From assembly GCF_902374955.1 (NCBI RefSeq), contig NZ_CABKRX010000050.1, positions 1 to 64,000 on the forward strand: a stretch of DNA of 64,000 bases, in the 5' to 3' direction. Both the position numbers and the translations under genes were made by a program. This stretch comes from Bacillus massilioanorexius (GTDB taxonomy: Bacteria; Bacillota; Bacilli; Bacillales; DSM-1321). Positions 9,364 through 18,775 of this stretch are shown in pieces. Positions within the stretch are counted from its first letter, which is position 1; the number at the start of each line of letters is the position of its first letter. The notes under the pieces were generated by a model. That model saw nothing but the letters and a program-made list of their open reading frames with translations. It searched no databases and was not told where the DNA came from.

Positions 9364-10422
9364 TTAAAACCATTCTTTACCCTTTTCAACTATCCTTCTT
9401 AATCGTTTCATCTTTAACCATCTAAACCAGCGAGCATGTCCATCAGTCTCTGCTATGATATTTTTAGATTCGGCTCCATCTAAGAAATAATCCAGATGTA
9501 AATATTTATCGTTCACATTATTATATAAATGATATACCTCTCTACTTTCTGCTATTTTTTCAATTTTACAAAGGAATTCTTCCTTTACTTCCTTTGGCAT
9601 TTGATTCGCTACATGAGTATGATAAATACACAATGCTGAATCTGCTGGAATTTGTTCAACTAAAGATTCTAACAAGTCTACTCCATCACCTTCTATTAAA
9701 TGCTTTTCTTGTTTTCTTACAATACTTGCTGCTGAATGAAAAAGCTGTAATCGATCTTTATGATCTGGCCAAATTAATGCTTTTAACCAAAGAAAGTGAT
9801 CTGGATTATTTAAATCAATTATATTTAAATCAACTCCTACTCTCGATACAATAGGAGGACTATTCTTCAAGAGGAATGGGCTTTTTTCTCCCACTATTTC
9901 AGAAGTAATCAATACATTAGATTCCTTATTCCCATAAATTTCGCCATCATAATAGTTATATTTAAATTGATCCCAAAAGAGATTCATGCCTGAGCTTGTT
10001 CCTATTTCTAGTAATGATAACGCCTTCTCGGAAATATGGTGTACATAAGAAAAACAAGGATATAAGTATGCACACCGCCGAACCTCATTTGTTTGAACAG
10101 CCATACTTTGTAATAACTCTATTAGTTCTTGATCATAATTCAAGCAAAAATCTTTAAAAGGACCGAAGGAAGATTCCGCTTCCTCAATTTGATCAACTAG
10201 ACTACGATAAAAGTATTTTAAATCATGCTCGACTCCTGATAACAATAAATAATGAACGCTCGCGAATAATAAATTTGGAATAGGTTGCCCTTTCTGAGAA
10301 TGAGAAGCTAATTGTAGTAATTCTTCATCTTCTGCAATACATAAAGACAAAAACTCATACAAACGAGAGGATCCTTTACATTCTTGAACGGCAAATCTAT
10401 TAAAAATATCCGAAATACCCAT
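9364..10422 (-). CDS. DUF2332 family protein
   Basis: Protein of 352 residues recognisable as DUF2332, a family of Bacilli and Actinobacteria without an assigned function. Features are a helical N-terminal half, the segment LLEIGTSSGMNLFWDQ resembling a nucleotide/SAM-binding glycine-rich loop, and LCIYHTHVANQMP near the C-terminal third. The Rossmann-like pattern suggests a methyltransferase relative, but this is inference. A GTG at 10431 is in frame, but the AGGAAAGGAG site abuts it directly, so the ATG at 10422 with a 7-base spacer is preferred. Single gene. Confidence 0.75.
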   Translation of the reverse strand: MGISDIFNRFAVQECKGSSRLYEFLSLCIAEDEELLQLASHSQKGQPIPNLLFASVHYLLLSGVEHDLKYFYRSLVDQIEEAESSFGPFKDFCLNYDQELIELLQSMAVQTNEVRRCAYLYPCFSYVHHISEKALSLLEIGTSSGMNLFWDQFKYNYYDGEIYGNKESNVLITSEIVGEKSPFLLKNSPPIVSRVGVDLNIIDLNNPDHFLWLKALIWPDHKDRLQLFHSAASIVRKQEKHLIEGDGVDLLESLVEQIPADSALCIYHTHVANQMPKEVKEEFLCKIEKIAESREVYHLYNNVNDKYLHLDYFLDGAESKNIIAETDGHARWFRWLKMKRLRRIVEKGKEWF

Positions 10423-10585
10423 CCACCCCACTCCTTTCCTGTTAAGACAAACCTTTCCATATATATACTATATTCTTCACAATGAATCCTTCTTATAATG
10501 GCTTCTAATCTTTTTCTAATTTGAGATTGTCACAATTACATTTCATAATAGCAATGAAGAAGTAATACAGCTTCAGATTAACAGT

Positions 10586-10638
10586 AAATAGCCGCAAAAA
10601 AGAAAAACCTAAGAAGTTTCTCTTTTTTGCGGCTATTT
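10586..10638. terminator. Long terminator hairpin
   Basis: Perfect 18-bp stem AAATAGCCGCAAAAAAGA / TCTTTTTTGCGGCTATTT. It lies downstream (minus strand) of the broken kinase/DUF1541 gene and upstream of the DUF2332 gene. Confidence 0.75.
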
Positions 10639-10743
10639 GCCTTTTTTATCGTTTAATGAGGCTACATGAAGTAATTTATTATTATTTGTTCCATTACATT
10701 CACTTACCGCTTATTCTTTTCTTATTGAATGTAGCACTAATAT

Positions 10744-11403
10744 TTATTCAATAGGAGATAATTCACTCTCGGTCACCCATTTATGATTTTTTTATTACTT
10801 CTTCGCTATTGGTTGGTGTGAAATCAATCATATATACAGTTGTTTGTTCTGCCGATTCTATCATTACTTTTGCATTTTTCATTCCTTCCATATGATAGGC
10901 CTCTGTAGCTACCTCTTCTCCAGGTTGGAATGTTTTTTCACTAGCATCTATAATTTCCTCTTGAATAATCCATTTATGATTTTCTACACGTTTACCACCA
11001 GAAGTTGGATTATAAGAAATAATATAGGCTGTAGTGTCATAAGCACCTACAATAGTTGTACCATCTCGTGGTACATCTTCAAATTTTTTTGAAACAAGCG
11101 TTTGCTCTTCGTCATCTAAATTCGAAGAAGAAATAATGACACGTTGGTTATAATCGGTAATTACTACTTCTGTTTCCGCATTCTCTTCCATTAATGCAAT
11201 ATGCTTAAGGGTTTCCGTTTTGCAAGAATTTTCCAAGACATCCCTGTGACTATTTCCTCTTACTTGAAAAGACGCCAATTCTTCTTTTATTCTGGAATCT
11301 ACTATGCTTGTATGTAAAAAAAGAATAAAAACATTTCTAAAATAAGCATAGCCCCTAAAAACCAAAGGCCGAATTTCATAGAAATTTTGTTCAAAGAAAT
11401 CAC
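10744..11403 (-). pseudogene. Histidine kinase N-terminus fused to DUF1541 (YdhK-like) C-terminus, two frameshifts
   Basis: Chimeric remnant. Reading from a GTG at 11403 gives MISLNKISMKFGLWFLGAML, a typical kinase membrane anchor, until a run of seven T (minus strand, about 11309-11315) shifts the frame; eight T would restore FFFLHTSIVDSRIKEEL. The sensor-like segment continues to about KKFEDVPRDGT. It then changes abruptly to a DUF1541 segment (YIISYNPTSGGKRVENHKW, GMKNAKVMIESAEQTTVYMI). A second homopolymer shift (seven A, 10787-10793) replaces the expected NHKWVTESELSPIE ending. No HAMP, dimerisation or ATPase domain remains, so it cannot act as a kinase. Longest uninterrupted piece: 10781-11365. 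Confidence 0.8.
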
Positions 11404-11746
11404 CACTTTTATTGAATTACAGTCATTTATTACAACTAAAAATATCAAAGAATTGTGCAGTTTCTTAGGATTTTTGATTTATTCCATTAGCTCATTACTT
11501 TCAAAAGTGGGTATAAGTCTGAGGGATATGCGACTGAAGGAAGATTAAAAGTATGTTATTAATAACGTCTAATCCGTTTGCTTTCCGTTAATCTCTTCTT
11601 ATTAAAGGCTATTTTCGTATAATTTTGTTGCTTATGAACAAGTAGTGAAAGTTGTTTGAGATGAATTCCACTCCAGTGTCCTCCAAAAGACTTAAAAAAC
11701 AACAATACAATAGAATAGAGGCAAATGAGAAAAAAAGATGAAAACC
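11404..11746. other. Intergenic region upstream of the chimera
   Basis: 343 bp where a response-regulator gene would be expected if the two-component operon were complete. I find no receiver-domain remnant and no ORF of note, so the regulator appears to be deleted. Confidence 0.45.
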
Positions 11747-11986
11747 TTAGTCTTCATCTTTAATATCTTTATCTTCTGGAATTGGCTCATTGGCTAGCTC
11801 ATCTATTAATAGCTTGTACTTCTCCAATTGTTCAAAATGCGTTTTAAATTGATCTTTGTATATAAGATATTGTTCACCATCATGGAGTGCACGAATTTGT
11901 CCTTTATAAATCAAGTTCTCTACGTAAGCTGGAGACACTGATAAATATTCCGCTGTTTCCTCTACTGTTAAATACAATCTTATCAC
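11747..11986 (-). CDS. Small helix-turn-helix (excisionase-type) protein
   Basis: 79-residue protein with an N-terminal winged HTH of the MerR/excisionase type: LTVEETAEYLSVSPAYVENLIYKGQIRALH (shown here only as the motif region, residues 6-35), followed by an acidic tail. Such proteins are common as lone genes in Bacillus and need not be phage-related; no integrase is nearby. The annotated GTG start touches its AAGGAA site, so the TTG at 11977 (MYLTVEE) with a 10-base spacer is a credible alternative. DNA target unknown. Confidence 0.7.
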   Translation of the reverse strand: MIRLYLTVEETAEYLSVSPAYVENLIYKGQIRALHDGEQYLIYKDQFKTHFEQLEKYKLLIDELANEPIPEDKDIKDED

Positions 11987-12011
11987 TTCCTTATCTATAT
12001 TATTGTAGCAA

Positions 12012-12052
12012 GAAAAAAGCTAGCAACTCAATTTAATTCTGTTGCTAGCTTT
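12012..12052 (-). terminator. Terminator of the 57-residue ORF
   Basis: Stem AAAGCTAGCAAC / GTTGCTAGCTTT, followed on the minus strand by TTTTTTC. Its position 5 bp after the small ORF supports that ORF being transcribed. Confidence 0.85.
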
Positions 12053-12056
12053 CATT

Positions 12057-12230
12057 TTATTTTTTCATTCGTTTTCTTTTATTCGTTTCCATCATGAATA
12101 AACCGATAACTCCCATGAGGAATCCAATAACTTGGATATACTTAATTCCTGCAAAATCCGAAAACAACGTTGATGCACTAATTGATGTCGCAACACCAAG
12201 TATGAGTAACACAATTCCTAGTTTAATCAT
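12057..12230 (-). CDS. Small two-helix membrane protein, unrecognised
   Basis: 57-residue reading frame too short for most gene finders. It starts MIKLGIVLLILGVATSIS and continues with a second hydrophobic stretch (IQVIGFLMGVIGLFMM), ending in a basic tail NKRKRMKK. This is the layout of a two-helix membrane protein. AAGGA lies 12 bases before the ATG, slightly far. The same frame stays open upstream without a good start. A strong terminator follows immediately. Real gene likely; no function can be assigned. Confidence 0.55.
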   Translation of the reverse strand: MIKLGIVLLILGVATSISASTLFSDFAGIKYIQVIGFLMGVIGLFMMETNKRKRMKK

Positions 12231-12523
12231 TTCTTTTTCAATCCTTACTGCTCTATTTCCAATACTGTTACCATTATATCCAGAAACTAAGGGAATATCG
12301 TTTTGAAAATATTAACAGTATAAACCATTGCGCCCTATAAGAAACAATGTCTTTTTTTCTACCTATCCTTTCACCTACCAAACTCGGGCCTGCAAGATAT
12401 AAGTCACAACAACTTTGTCATAGGAAGTAGTGTTTTTAATCGTTGTTTCTCTATATACGCCACCCCTTTTGGATGTAAAAAAATCCAGACTGCCTCTCAC
12501 ACCAAAAGGACTGTGACGTTTTT

Positions 12524-14521
12524 TTACTTTACGATATTTTTGTATCCCGTATAAGTAGCTAAGAAATAGCCTCCATAGACAACAATCATAACAATAGAAG
12601 TAAATGTTGCCGGCAGTATGACACTCGCTTTTCCTTGCTGCACTAAGATTTGATTAACGACTTGAATACCGAAAATGGAATGCACAATTGCCAATAAAAG
12701 TGGCATCATAAAATATATAAGGATTTGTCTAAAAATCGCTTTATTAACGACTTTCTTTGTCACCCCTATTTTGCGTAACATGATATATCTTTCTTTATTA
12801 TCACTAGCTTCAGACAATTGCTGTAAAGCAAGTACAGCAGCACTTGAAATTAAGAAAATGATACCTAAATATATACCGAGAAAAACAATAATCGTTGAAT
12901 TCCCTACTGAAACGTCATATATCATCTTCTTAGTTAAACCATAAAACTCTATTTCCTTGCCCTCTTTCATTGAAGACATCATGAATTTATCTATCTTATC
13001 ATCATTATCTTTTTTATTACCCGTATACATAAGATTGGCCATAGAGGATTGTATCGGCATTTTAGATATTACTTGATTAGGAACGACTACAGTTAAAAAA
13101 TCTCTTGCCATGTAATCTGTCATATAAGTAAATTCTCGTACTTCACTATTCACGTGAAACGTTTTCTTTGCCAAATTAATCGTTTTTTTGCCTTCAACAA
13201 GCTTCAAGATCGATCCTTTTAATTCTTTCATATTCGTCATATAAGCCACTTCATCATCTTGCAAATGAATAGGATCCTGATCTTGCATTTTAGCCAGAGC
13301 ATTATAATCTGACTGTGTTAATGCAACTAATCGTAACGAAAGTGCGCCAAATCCTTTAAAAACATTTTCAACATCCTTTTCTAAATAAGGTGTAAGTAAA
13401 TTCGGAATACTTAATCCCGTATCATAAAGGTAAAAGCTATGTGCCTCTCCCATTTGATCCAGGTCTAAGCCCTCTTGTTTAACAATCTCTTTTACATTTG
13501 TTATCTTACTATTTTCATCAACATTCAAAGTAAAAGTAGCGTCGTATGGTGTTGTATTTCTAAGGGTTTCATTTGCCATAGTTTTATAACTAAATCCTGT
13601 CGACAATACACCTATTGTAAAAAAGAGCATGATACAAATGACTGTCATTGAAATAAAAGTAGTATTTACCTTACTATTGATTTGACGCAAAATAAACATG
13701 TTTACTTCTTTGAAATAGATCTTCTTATTCTTTTGAATCATATTCAAAGCAAAGCCTGATAGTGACATGAAGAACAAAAACGTTCCTAAACTTCCTAATG
13801 CAACGCAACCCCAAACTATATTCATATCCTTCAATAAACCATTTTTAAGAATCACTGTATAAGATATTCCTAAAATAATAATCGATAAGATAAAAATAAT
13901 AATAGAAGTCGATGTCTTTCGAACCTTTAACGTTTCATTCTTTTTAGCTGCTGTTATTAAATCTATTAATTTATATCTAGAAATAATGATACTGTTGAAA
14001 ACCATCACGAGGAAAAAGATAATTCCAAAATACAATATCGTTTTTAACATTGCTTCACTAGAAAATACAAATGAATAGTTTGTTATATTCACTTCAAACA
14101 TCTTGGCTGTTAATACAGACAGTCCTTGAGAAAAAATAATTCCTAATAATAATCCAACAATTAAAGAAACTAGCCCAACGAATACTGTTTCAACAACGAT
14201 AATTCGAGAAATAGAATATTTACTCATGCCGAGTGTCATATAAATTCCAAGCTCTTTTTTCCGTCTTCTAATTAAAAAATTATTAGCAAAAATAATTAAA
14301 AAACCAAGAACAACCGATACAAATACTGAAACCATTGATAGAATCTCTGTTAAGCTTTCAATCATTGCTGATTGAGTCGCATTCAAACGCATCATAGCGT
14401 TTTGAGAGGAAATTGAATTGAAACAATAAAATACACAAACCGCAAAAGTAAGCGTTAAAAAATAAATAAAATAATCTTTAAAGCTCCTTTTTACGTTTCG
14501 AGTTGATAACTTAAAATACAT
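12524..14521 (-). CDS. BceB-type peptide antibiotic ABC permease (first copy)
   Basis: FtsX-type permease of the peptide-7-exporter family (BceB, PsdB, YxdM), about 665 residues with ten predicted helices and a large extracellular domain (about residues 310-530) between helices 7 and 8. It would free membrane targets from peptides such as bacitracin or lantibiotics and also report flux to a sensor kinase. The start is ATG at 14521, because GGAGGTGAC precedes it; an in-frame TTG at 14539 overlaps that ribosome site. The start overlaps the ATPase stop by 11 bp. About 60 percent of the sequence is visibly shared with the second copy at 15647. Confidence 0.9.
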   Translation of the reverse strand: MYFKLSTRNVKRSFKDYFIYFLTLTFAVCVFYCFNSISSQNAMMRLNATQSAMIESLTEILSMVSVFVSVVLGFLIIFANNFLIRRRKKELGIYMTLGMSKYSISRIIVVETVFVGLVSLIVGLLLGIIFSQGLSVLTAKMFEVNITNYSFVFSSEAMLKTILYFGIIFFLVMVFNSIIISRYKLIDLITAAKKNETLKVRKTSTSIIIFILSIIILGISYTVILKNGLLKDMNIVWGCVALGSLGTFLFFMSLSGFALNMIQKNKKIYFKEVNMFILRQINSKVNTTFISMTVICIMLFFTIGVLSTGFSYKTMANETLRNTTPYDATFTLNVDENSKITNVKEIVKQEGLDLDQMGEAHSFYLYDTGLSIPNLLTPYLEKDVENVFKGFGALSLRLVALTQSDYNALAKMQDQDPIHLQDDEVAYMTNMKELKGSILKLVEGKKTINLAKKTFHVNSEVREFTYMTDYMARDFLTVVVPNQVISKMPIQSSMANLMYTGNKKDNDDKIDKFMMSSMKEGKEIEFYGLTKKMIYDVSVGNSTIIVFLGIYLGIIFLISSAAVLALQQLSEASDNKERYIMLRKIGVTKKVVNKAIFRQILIYFMMPLLLAIVHSIFGIQVVNQILVQQGKASVILPATFTSIVMIVVYGGYFLATYTGYKNIVK

Positions 14522-15278
14522 TGTTCGTGTCACCTCCAAGTAAGGTTACAACTTTGATAATTCGATTAAAAAACTGTTTCCTTGTATCATCTCCACGAAT
14601 TAATTCATTAAAGAGTTTGCCATCTTTAATAAATAGAATCCGTTTAGCATAGCTTGCAGTAAAAGCGTCATGTGTGACCATTAAGATGGTTGCATTCAAT
14701 TCTTCGTTTAATTTTTCAAATGAATCTAGCAAAAGACTAGAGGATTTTGAATCCAGTGCCCCTGTCGGCTCATCAGCTAATATAAGAGTTGGATTTGTAA
14801 CAATCGCTCGAGCTGAAGCTACTCTCTGTTTCTGACCACCTGACATTTGATAAGGAAATTTATTAAGTACTTCCTTAATTTCTAATTTAGTCGCCACTTG
14901 GTTAACTAATTCTGTAATCTCACTTGGTTTTCTCCCTTGTATCGTAAGGGCTAAAGCAATATTTTCAAATGCTGTTAGTGTATCCAATAAATTAAAATCC
15001 TGAAAAATAAATCCTAATTCATCTCTTCGAAACTTCTCTAGCTTTCCTGCTTTTAATTTTGTAATATCTTGATCCTTAATTCTAATTTGACCAGTCGTTA
15101 CCGTATCTATTGTGGAAATACAATTGAGCAGAGTCGTTTTTCCGCTTCCTGAAGGGCCCATAATTCCAACAAACTCTCCTTGCTCCACTTCAAAACTAAT
15201 GCGATCAATTGCTTTTGTAACATTACCTTTATTACCAAAATATTTTTCGATATCCGTTACCTTTAGTACGTTACTCAT
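14511..15278 (-). CDS. BceA-type ABC transporter ATPase (first copy)
   Basis: ATPase partner of the permease just downstream, 255 residues. Walker A GPSGSGKTT, Q-loop FIFQDFNLLD, signature MSGGQKQR, Walker B LILADEPTGALD and TILMVTHD are all present. Nearly identical to the second copy at 17646, so the pair arose by tandem duplication. A separate promoter region of 368 bp precedes it, including an inverted repeat shared with the second copy, so both modules probably answer to the same response regulator. Confidence 0.92.
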   Translation of the reverse strand: MSNVLKVTDIEKYFGNKGNVTKAIDRISFEVEQGEFVGIMGPSGSGKTTLLNCISTIDTVTTGQIRIKDQDITKLKAGKLEKFRRDELGFIFQDFNLLDTLTAFENIALALTIQGRKPSEITELVNQVATKLEIKEVLNKFPYQMSGGQKQRVASARAIVTNPTLILADEPTGALDSKSSSLLLDSFEKLNEELNATILMVTHDAFTASYAKRILFIKDGKLFNELIRGDDTRKQFFNRIIKVVTLLGGDTNNVF

Positions 15279-15358
15279 CCTCTTCCACTCCTCGTTTTCT
15301 TATACTCATAGTGTACACTCTCTAAACAGAATGAAATATTGGTTAATATTTCACTAAG

Positions 15359-15374
15359 CTTACACTTTTGAAAG
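15359..15374 (-). promoter_or_regulatory. Candidate response-regulator operator, Bce module 1
   Basis: CTTTCAAAAGTGTAAG followed by CTTAGTGAAATATT. It matches the corresponding site CTTACAAAAATGTAAG at 18494-18509 in sequence, spacing to the ATPase start and flanking GAAATAT. Inferred to bind the BceR-like regulator encoded at 19804. Confidence 0.55.
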
Positions 15375-15460
15375 ATTTGAATTTTATAATAACTACGAAA
15401 TAATTTAGAAATGCTTCTAACAAAAAATAATCGTTTATTAGAAAGTCATATAGAACAATA

Positions 15461-15503
15461 AGAGGCGTCCAACAGTGATATTCCATCACTATTGGACGCC
15501 TCT
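15461..15503 (-). terminator. Terminator of second Bce module
   Basis: 19-bp stem AGAGGCGTCCAACAGTGAT / ATCACTATTGGACGCCTCT with one mismatch, followed by TTATTG on the minus strand. It separates the two transporter modules. Confidence 0.85.
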
Positions 15504-15646
15504 AATCTTATTTTTAACAATAACCATGTTTATGAATATTTGTTCATTGGCAACAAAGTATGCGGTAAAACCTCTATTAAAAGATAGATTCAACTTTTAA
15601 TCCATGAAAAATAATAACAAATGACCTTTTAAGTCAAGTTTCTTTT

Positions 15647-17656
15647 CTATTCCTTGACGATATTTTTATACCCAAAATAGGTTGCTAAGAAGTATCCTCC
15701 ATATATAACAACTATTATGATCGCAGTAATTACGGAAGGTAGTAAAACACTGGATTCACCAAAGAAAACAATCGCTTTATTTACTACTTGAATACCAAAT
15801 ATAGAGTGAACGATCGCTAAATATAATGGCATCATAAAATAAATAAAGATTTGTCTAAAGATTGCTTTATTAATTCCTTTCTTTGTCACACCTATTTTTC
15901 TCAACATTGTGTAACGTTCGATATTATCACTTGCCTCAGATAATTGTTGTAAGGCAAGTACTGCTGCACTTGAAATTAAGAATACAATACCAAGATAAAT
16001 TCCAATGAAAACGAAAGTTGTAGATTGTCCTACACTCATATCATAAACGAGCGTTTTTGTAACACCATTTAAGAAGAAGTCATATTTCTCCGTATTACCG
16101 CCTGGTGTCATAAAGGAATTAAACATTTGATAAAATTCATCATCAAATTTTTCATTGTTACCTTTATAGCTTATATTGACGTTAGACATACTTGGCTTCC
16201 AATTCTTCACCGCTTGATCTGGAACAACCACTACTAGCGTTTGCATGGCTACATAATCTGTCTTAATAGATAATGTTTGCACTTCATTTTGGGTAATCTT
16301 ATATTCCTTACCATCTAAAGTGATTTTTTGTTGATCCTTAATAAAGCGATTTAATGTATCTTTCATCGCTGATACATTTGATAGTAAAATGGCTTCATCT
16401 TTGTCACTCGACAATGGTTCTTTCCCTTGCATTTTGGCTAAGTGCTCATAATCTGATTTCTTAATAGCCATAATAGGAGCATCATACGATCCTGAAAACA
16501 TCGATGCTGTTTTTTCATCTGCATATGGTTTTAGCATAGCATTCATTCCAGTATGCGTGTTGTACTCATAAAAGCCAAAAGCATTTCCATAATGGTTCAT
16601 ATCAATCTTCATTTGCTTTAACGCATCTGGTACAGATAATGTATTCTCTTCATCAAGATATTTATAAATAGAAACATCATAAGGTGTAACTTGATCTAAA
16701 TCCTGCTGCATAGAATTTTTCAAGCTAAAGCCAGTCGATAATACCCCTATCGTAAAAAATAACATAATGCAGATAATAGTCATTGAAACAAAGGTAGTAT
16801 TAACCCTGCTATTAATTTGACGCAAAACAAACATATTGACATCTTTAAAATAAATATTTTTGTTTCGTTGTAGCATGTTTAAGGCAAATCCTGATAAAGA
16901 CATAAAGAAGAGAAATGTCCCAAGAGATCCTAAGCCAACACAAAACCACGTTAGATTCATGCTTTCAACAAGGCCGTACTTTAGCATGACTCCGTAAGAG
17001 ACACCTAAAATAAGCACCGATATAATAAATAAAATGACAGACGTTGACGTTTTACGTATTTTTAAGCTCTCATTCCTTTTAGCTGCTGTTAATAAATCAA
17101 TCAGCTTATATCTAGAAACAATAACGCTATTAAAGAGCATCACAAATAAAAAGATAATACCAAAGTATAGAACCGTTTTCACTAAAGCATCACTAGAAAA
17201 AACAAATTGAAACTTCGTGACATCAATTTCAAACATTTTTGCTGTTAATACTGAAAGACCTTGAGATATGAATATCCCTGCTCCTAAACCAGCTGCTAAA
17301 GAGATCATACCAACAAAAAACGTCTCTACTACGAGAATACGTGAAATAGTATATTTGCTCATACCAAGTGACATGTACAAACCAAGCTCTTTTTTCCTTT
17401 TTTTTATTAGAAAATTATTCGCAAAAATGATTAGAAATCCCAAAACGACAGAAACAAATACAGAAATCATGGAGATGATTTGAGTTAACATCTGGATATT
17501 ATCTGATACACTTGCTGATACATCAGCCATCGCCTTTTGATCAGACAATGAATTGAAGCTATAAAAAATACAAACAGCAAAAGTAAGTGTTAAGAAATAA
17601 ATAAAATAATCCTTAAAGCTTCGTTTCACATTTCTAGCTGATAATTTAAAGAACAT
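15647..17656 (-). CDS. BceB-type peptide antibiotic ABC permease (second copy)
   Basis: About 669 residues, same fold as the copy at 12524: ten helices and an extracellular domain at about residues 310-535. The N-terminal MFFKLSARNVKRSFKDYF and the C-terminal helices are closely conserved between copies, whereas the extracellular domain diverges strongly. This is expected if the two recognise different peptides. The start is ATG at 17656 rather than the GTG at 17668, because GGCGGTGAC lies between them. Overlaps the ATPase stop by 11 bp exactly as in the first module. Confidence 0.9.
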   Translation of the reverse strand: MFFKLSARNVKRSFKDYFIYFLTLTFAVCIFYSFNSLSDQKAMADVSASVSDNIQMLTQIISMISVFVSVVLGFLIIFANNFLIKKRKKELGLYMSLGMSKYTISRILVVETFFVGMISLAAGLGAGIFISQGLSVLTAKMFEIDVTKFQFVFSSDALVKTVLYFGIIFLFVMLFNSVIVSRYKLIDLLTAAKRNESLKIRKTSTSVILFIISVLILGVSYGVMLKYGLVESMNLTWFCVGLGSLGTFLFFMSLSGFALNMLQRNKNIYFKDVNMFVLRQINSRVNTTFVSMTIICIMLFFTIGVLSTGFSLKNSMQQDLDQVTPYDVSIYKYLDEENTLSVPDALKQMKIDMNHYGNAFGFYEYNTHTGMNAMLKPYADEKTASMFSGSYDAPIMAIKKSDYEHLAKMQGKEPLSSDKDEAILLSNVSAMKDTLNRFIKDQQKITLDGKEYKITQNEVQTLSIKTDYVAMQTLVVVVPDQAVKNWKPSMSNVNISYKGNNEKFDDEFYQMFNSFMTPGGNTEKYDFFLNGVTKTLVYDMSVGQSTTFVFIGIYLGIVFLISSAAVLALQQLSEASDNIERYTMLRKIGVTKKGINKAIFRQIFIYFMMPLYLAIVHSIFGIQVVNKAIVFFGESSVLLPSVITAIIIVVIYGGYFLATYFGYKNIVKE

Positions 17657-18419
17657 TATTTGTGTCACCGCCTAAAAGAGTTACAACCTCGATAATACGA
17701 TTGAAAAACTCTTTTCTTGTATCATTTCCACGTACTAATTCATTGAAAATCTTACCATCCTTAATGAATAAAATTCGTTTTGCATAGCTAGCTGTAAATG
17801 CATCATGAGTGACCATTAATATGGTAGCTTGTAGCTCTTCATTTAATTTCTCAAAGGAATCTAAAAGCAAACGTGCTGATTTTGAATCAAGAGCTCCAGT
17901 AGGTTCATCGGCTAATATCAGTGTAGGATTCGTTACTATTGCGCGAGCTGAAGCGACCCTTTGTTTCTGTCCACCAGACATCTGATACGGAAATTTATCT
18001 AATACGCCTGTAATTTCTAACTTTGTAGCCACGTCTTTCACAAGCTTTGTTATTTCAGATGGCTTTCGTCCTTGAATCGTTAAGGCAATCGCAATATTCT
18101 CAAAGGCTGTTAAGGTATCTAAAAGATTAAAATCTTGAAAGATAAAGCCTAGTTCATCTCTTCTAAATTTTTCAAGCTTACCTGCTTTTAACTTCGTAAT
18201 ATCTTGTCCATTAATAGAAATCTGTCCTGTCGTAACTGTATCAATTGTAGATATACAATTTAATAAAGTCGTTTTTCCACTTCCAGACGGACCCATAATT
18301 CCAACAAATTCACCCTTCTCTACTTCAAAACTTATATGATCAATTGCCTTAGAAACATTACCTTTATTTCCAAAGTATTTTTCAATTTGATTCACTGTAA
18401 GAACTTTTGTCATATTCAT
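17646..18419 (-). CDS. BceA-type ABC transporter ATPase (second copy)
   Basis: 257 residues, all ABC motifs intact (GPSGSGKTT, MSGGQKQR, LILADEPTGALD). ATG start with AAGGAG 6 bases upstream. It is nearest to the two-component system, from which it is separated by repeats and a terminator. The CTTACAAAAATGTAAG operator lies about 75 bp upstream of the start. Probably the primary module, with the first copy a later duplicate; this order is inference. Confidence 0.92.
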   Translation of the reverse strand: MNMTKVLTVNQIEKYFGNKGNVSKAIDHISFEVEKGEFVGIMGPSGSGKTTLLNCISTIDTVTTGQISINGQDITKLKAGKLEKFRRDELGFIFQDFNLLDTLTAFENIAIALTIQGRKPSEITKLVKDVATKLEITGVLDKFPYQMSGGQKQRVASARAIVTNPTLILADEPTGALDSKSARLLLDSFEKLNEELQATILMVTHDAFTASYAKRILFIKDGKIFNELVRGNDTRKEFFNRIIEVVTLLGGDTNNVL

Positions 18420-18493
18420 ATATTCTCCTTTTCTTAATGTTCTTAGTGTATCTATAACTAGACAAAATACATATTGAAGTATATTTCGAAAAG

Positions 18494-18509
18494 CTTACAT
18501 TTTTGTAAG
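18494..18509 (-). promoter_or_regulatory. Candidate response-regulator operator, Bce module 2
   Basis: Perfect inverted repeat CTTACA-AAAA-TGTAAG upstream of the second transporter module, matched by CTTTCAAAAGTGTAAG in front of the first module. Confidence 0.6.
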
Positions 18510-18600
18510 TTAGCAAACCGGAATAACACGTTTAGCTCCGCATGTTCGGGAGCCTGCCGCCTGAAATTAAGGAATTAGAAATGTATAGAATTACGCTCTG

Positions 18601-18764
18601 TCTATGACCCCGAGTGGCTAGGTGCTGGAGCTAGACAATAAGAAATGCGGAAGTGCCTTACTCAGCCCCGACCAGCACAAGACTAGCTGGACAGAAGGTT
18701 GCTCTTTGACCTTATGGACAGATTGGCTTGTGTCCCCGAGGGGCTAGGTACTGGAGCTAGACAA
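18601..18764. repeat. Dispersed structured repeat, copies B1 (partial) and B2 (full)
   Basis: B2 runs from TAAGAAATGCGGAAGTGCC to GGAGCTAGACAA and shares the GTCAGCCC/TCAGCCCCGA, AGAAGGT...CTTTGACCTT and CCCCGAGGGGCTAGG segments with copy A. B1 is the 3' third of a further copy directly upstream in tandem. The first bases of a third unit (AATAAGAAAAACGC) follow at 18763. Confidence 0.7.
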
Positions 18765-18775
18765 TAAGAAAAACG

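Larger units (their letters stand above)
15279..15646. other. Promoter region of first Bce module
   Basis: 368 bp containing, in minus-strand order, the terminator of the second module (15461-15503), the operator-like repeat CTTTCAAAAGTGTAAG (15359-15374), a second inverted repeat GAAATATTAACCAATATTTC close by, and the RBS of the ATPase gene. Confidence 0.6.

Noticed and set aside
11747..11986. Excisionase-like protein as evidence for a prophage or integrative element
   Set aside because: No integrase, recombinase, attachment repeats or phage genes nearby; such HTH proteins also occur as chromosomal singletons.
12476..12530. Terminator after the first BceB permease
   Set aside because: A- and T-runs flank the segment, but the intervening arms do not pair well (only short 5-bp stems).
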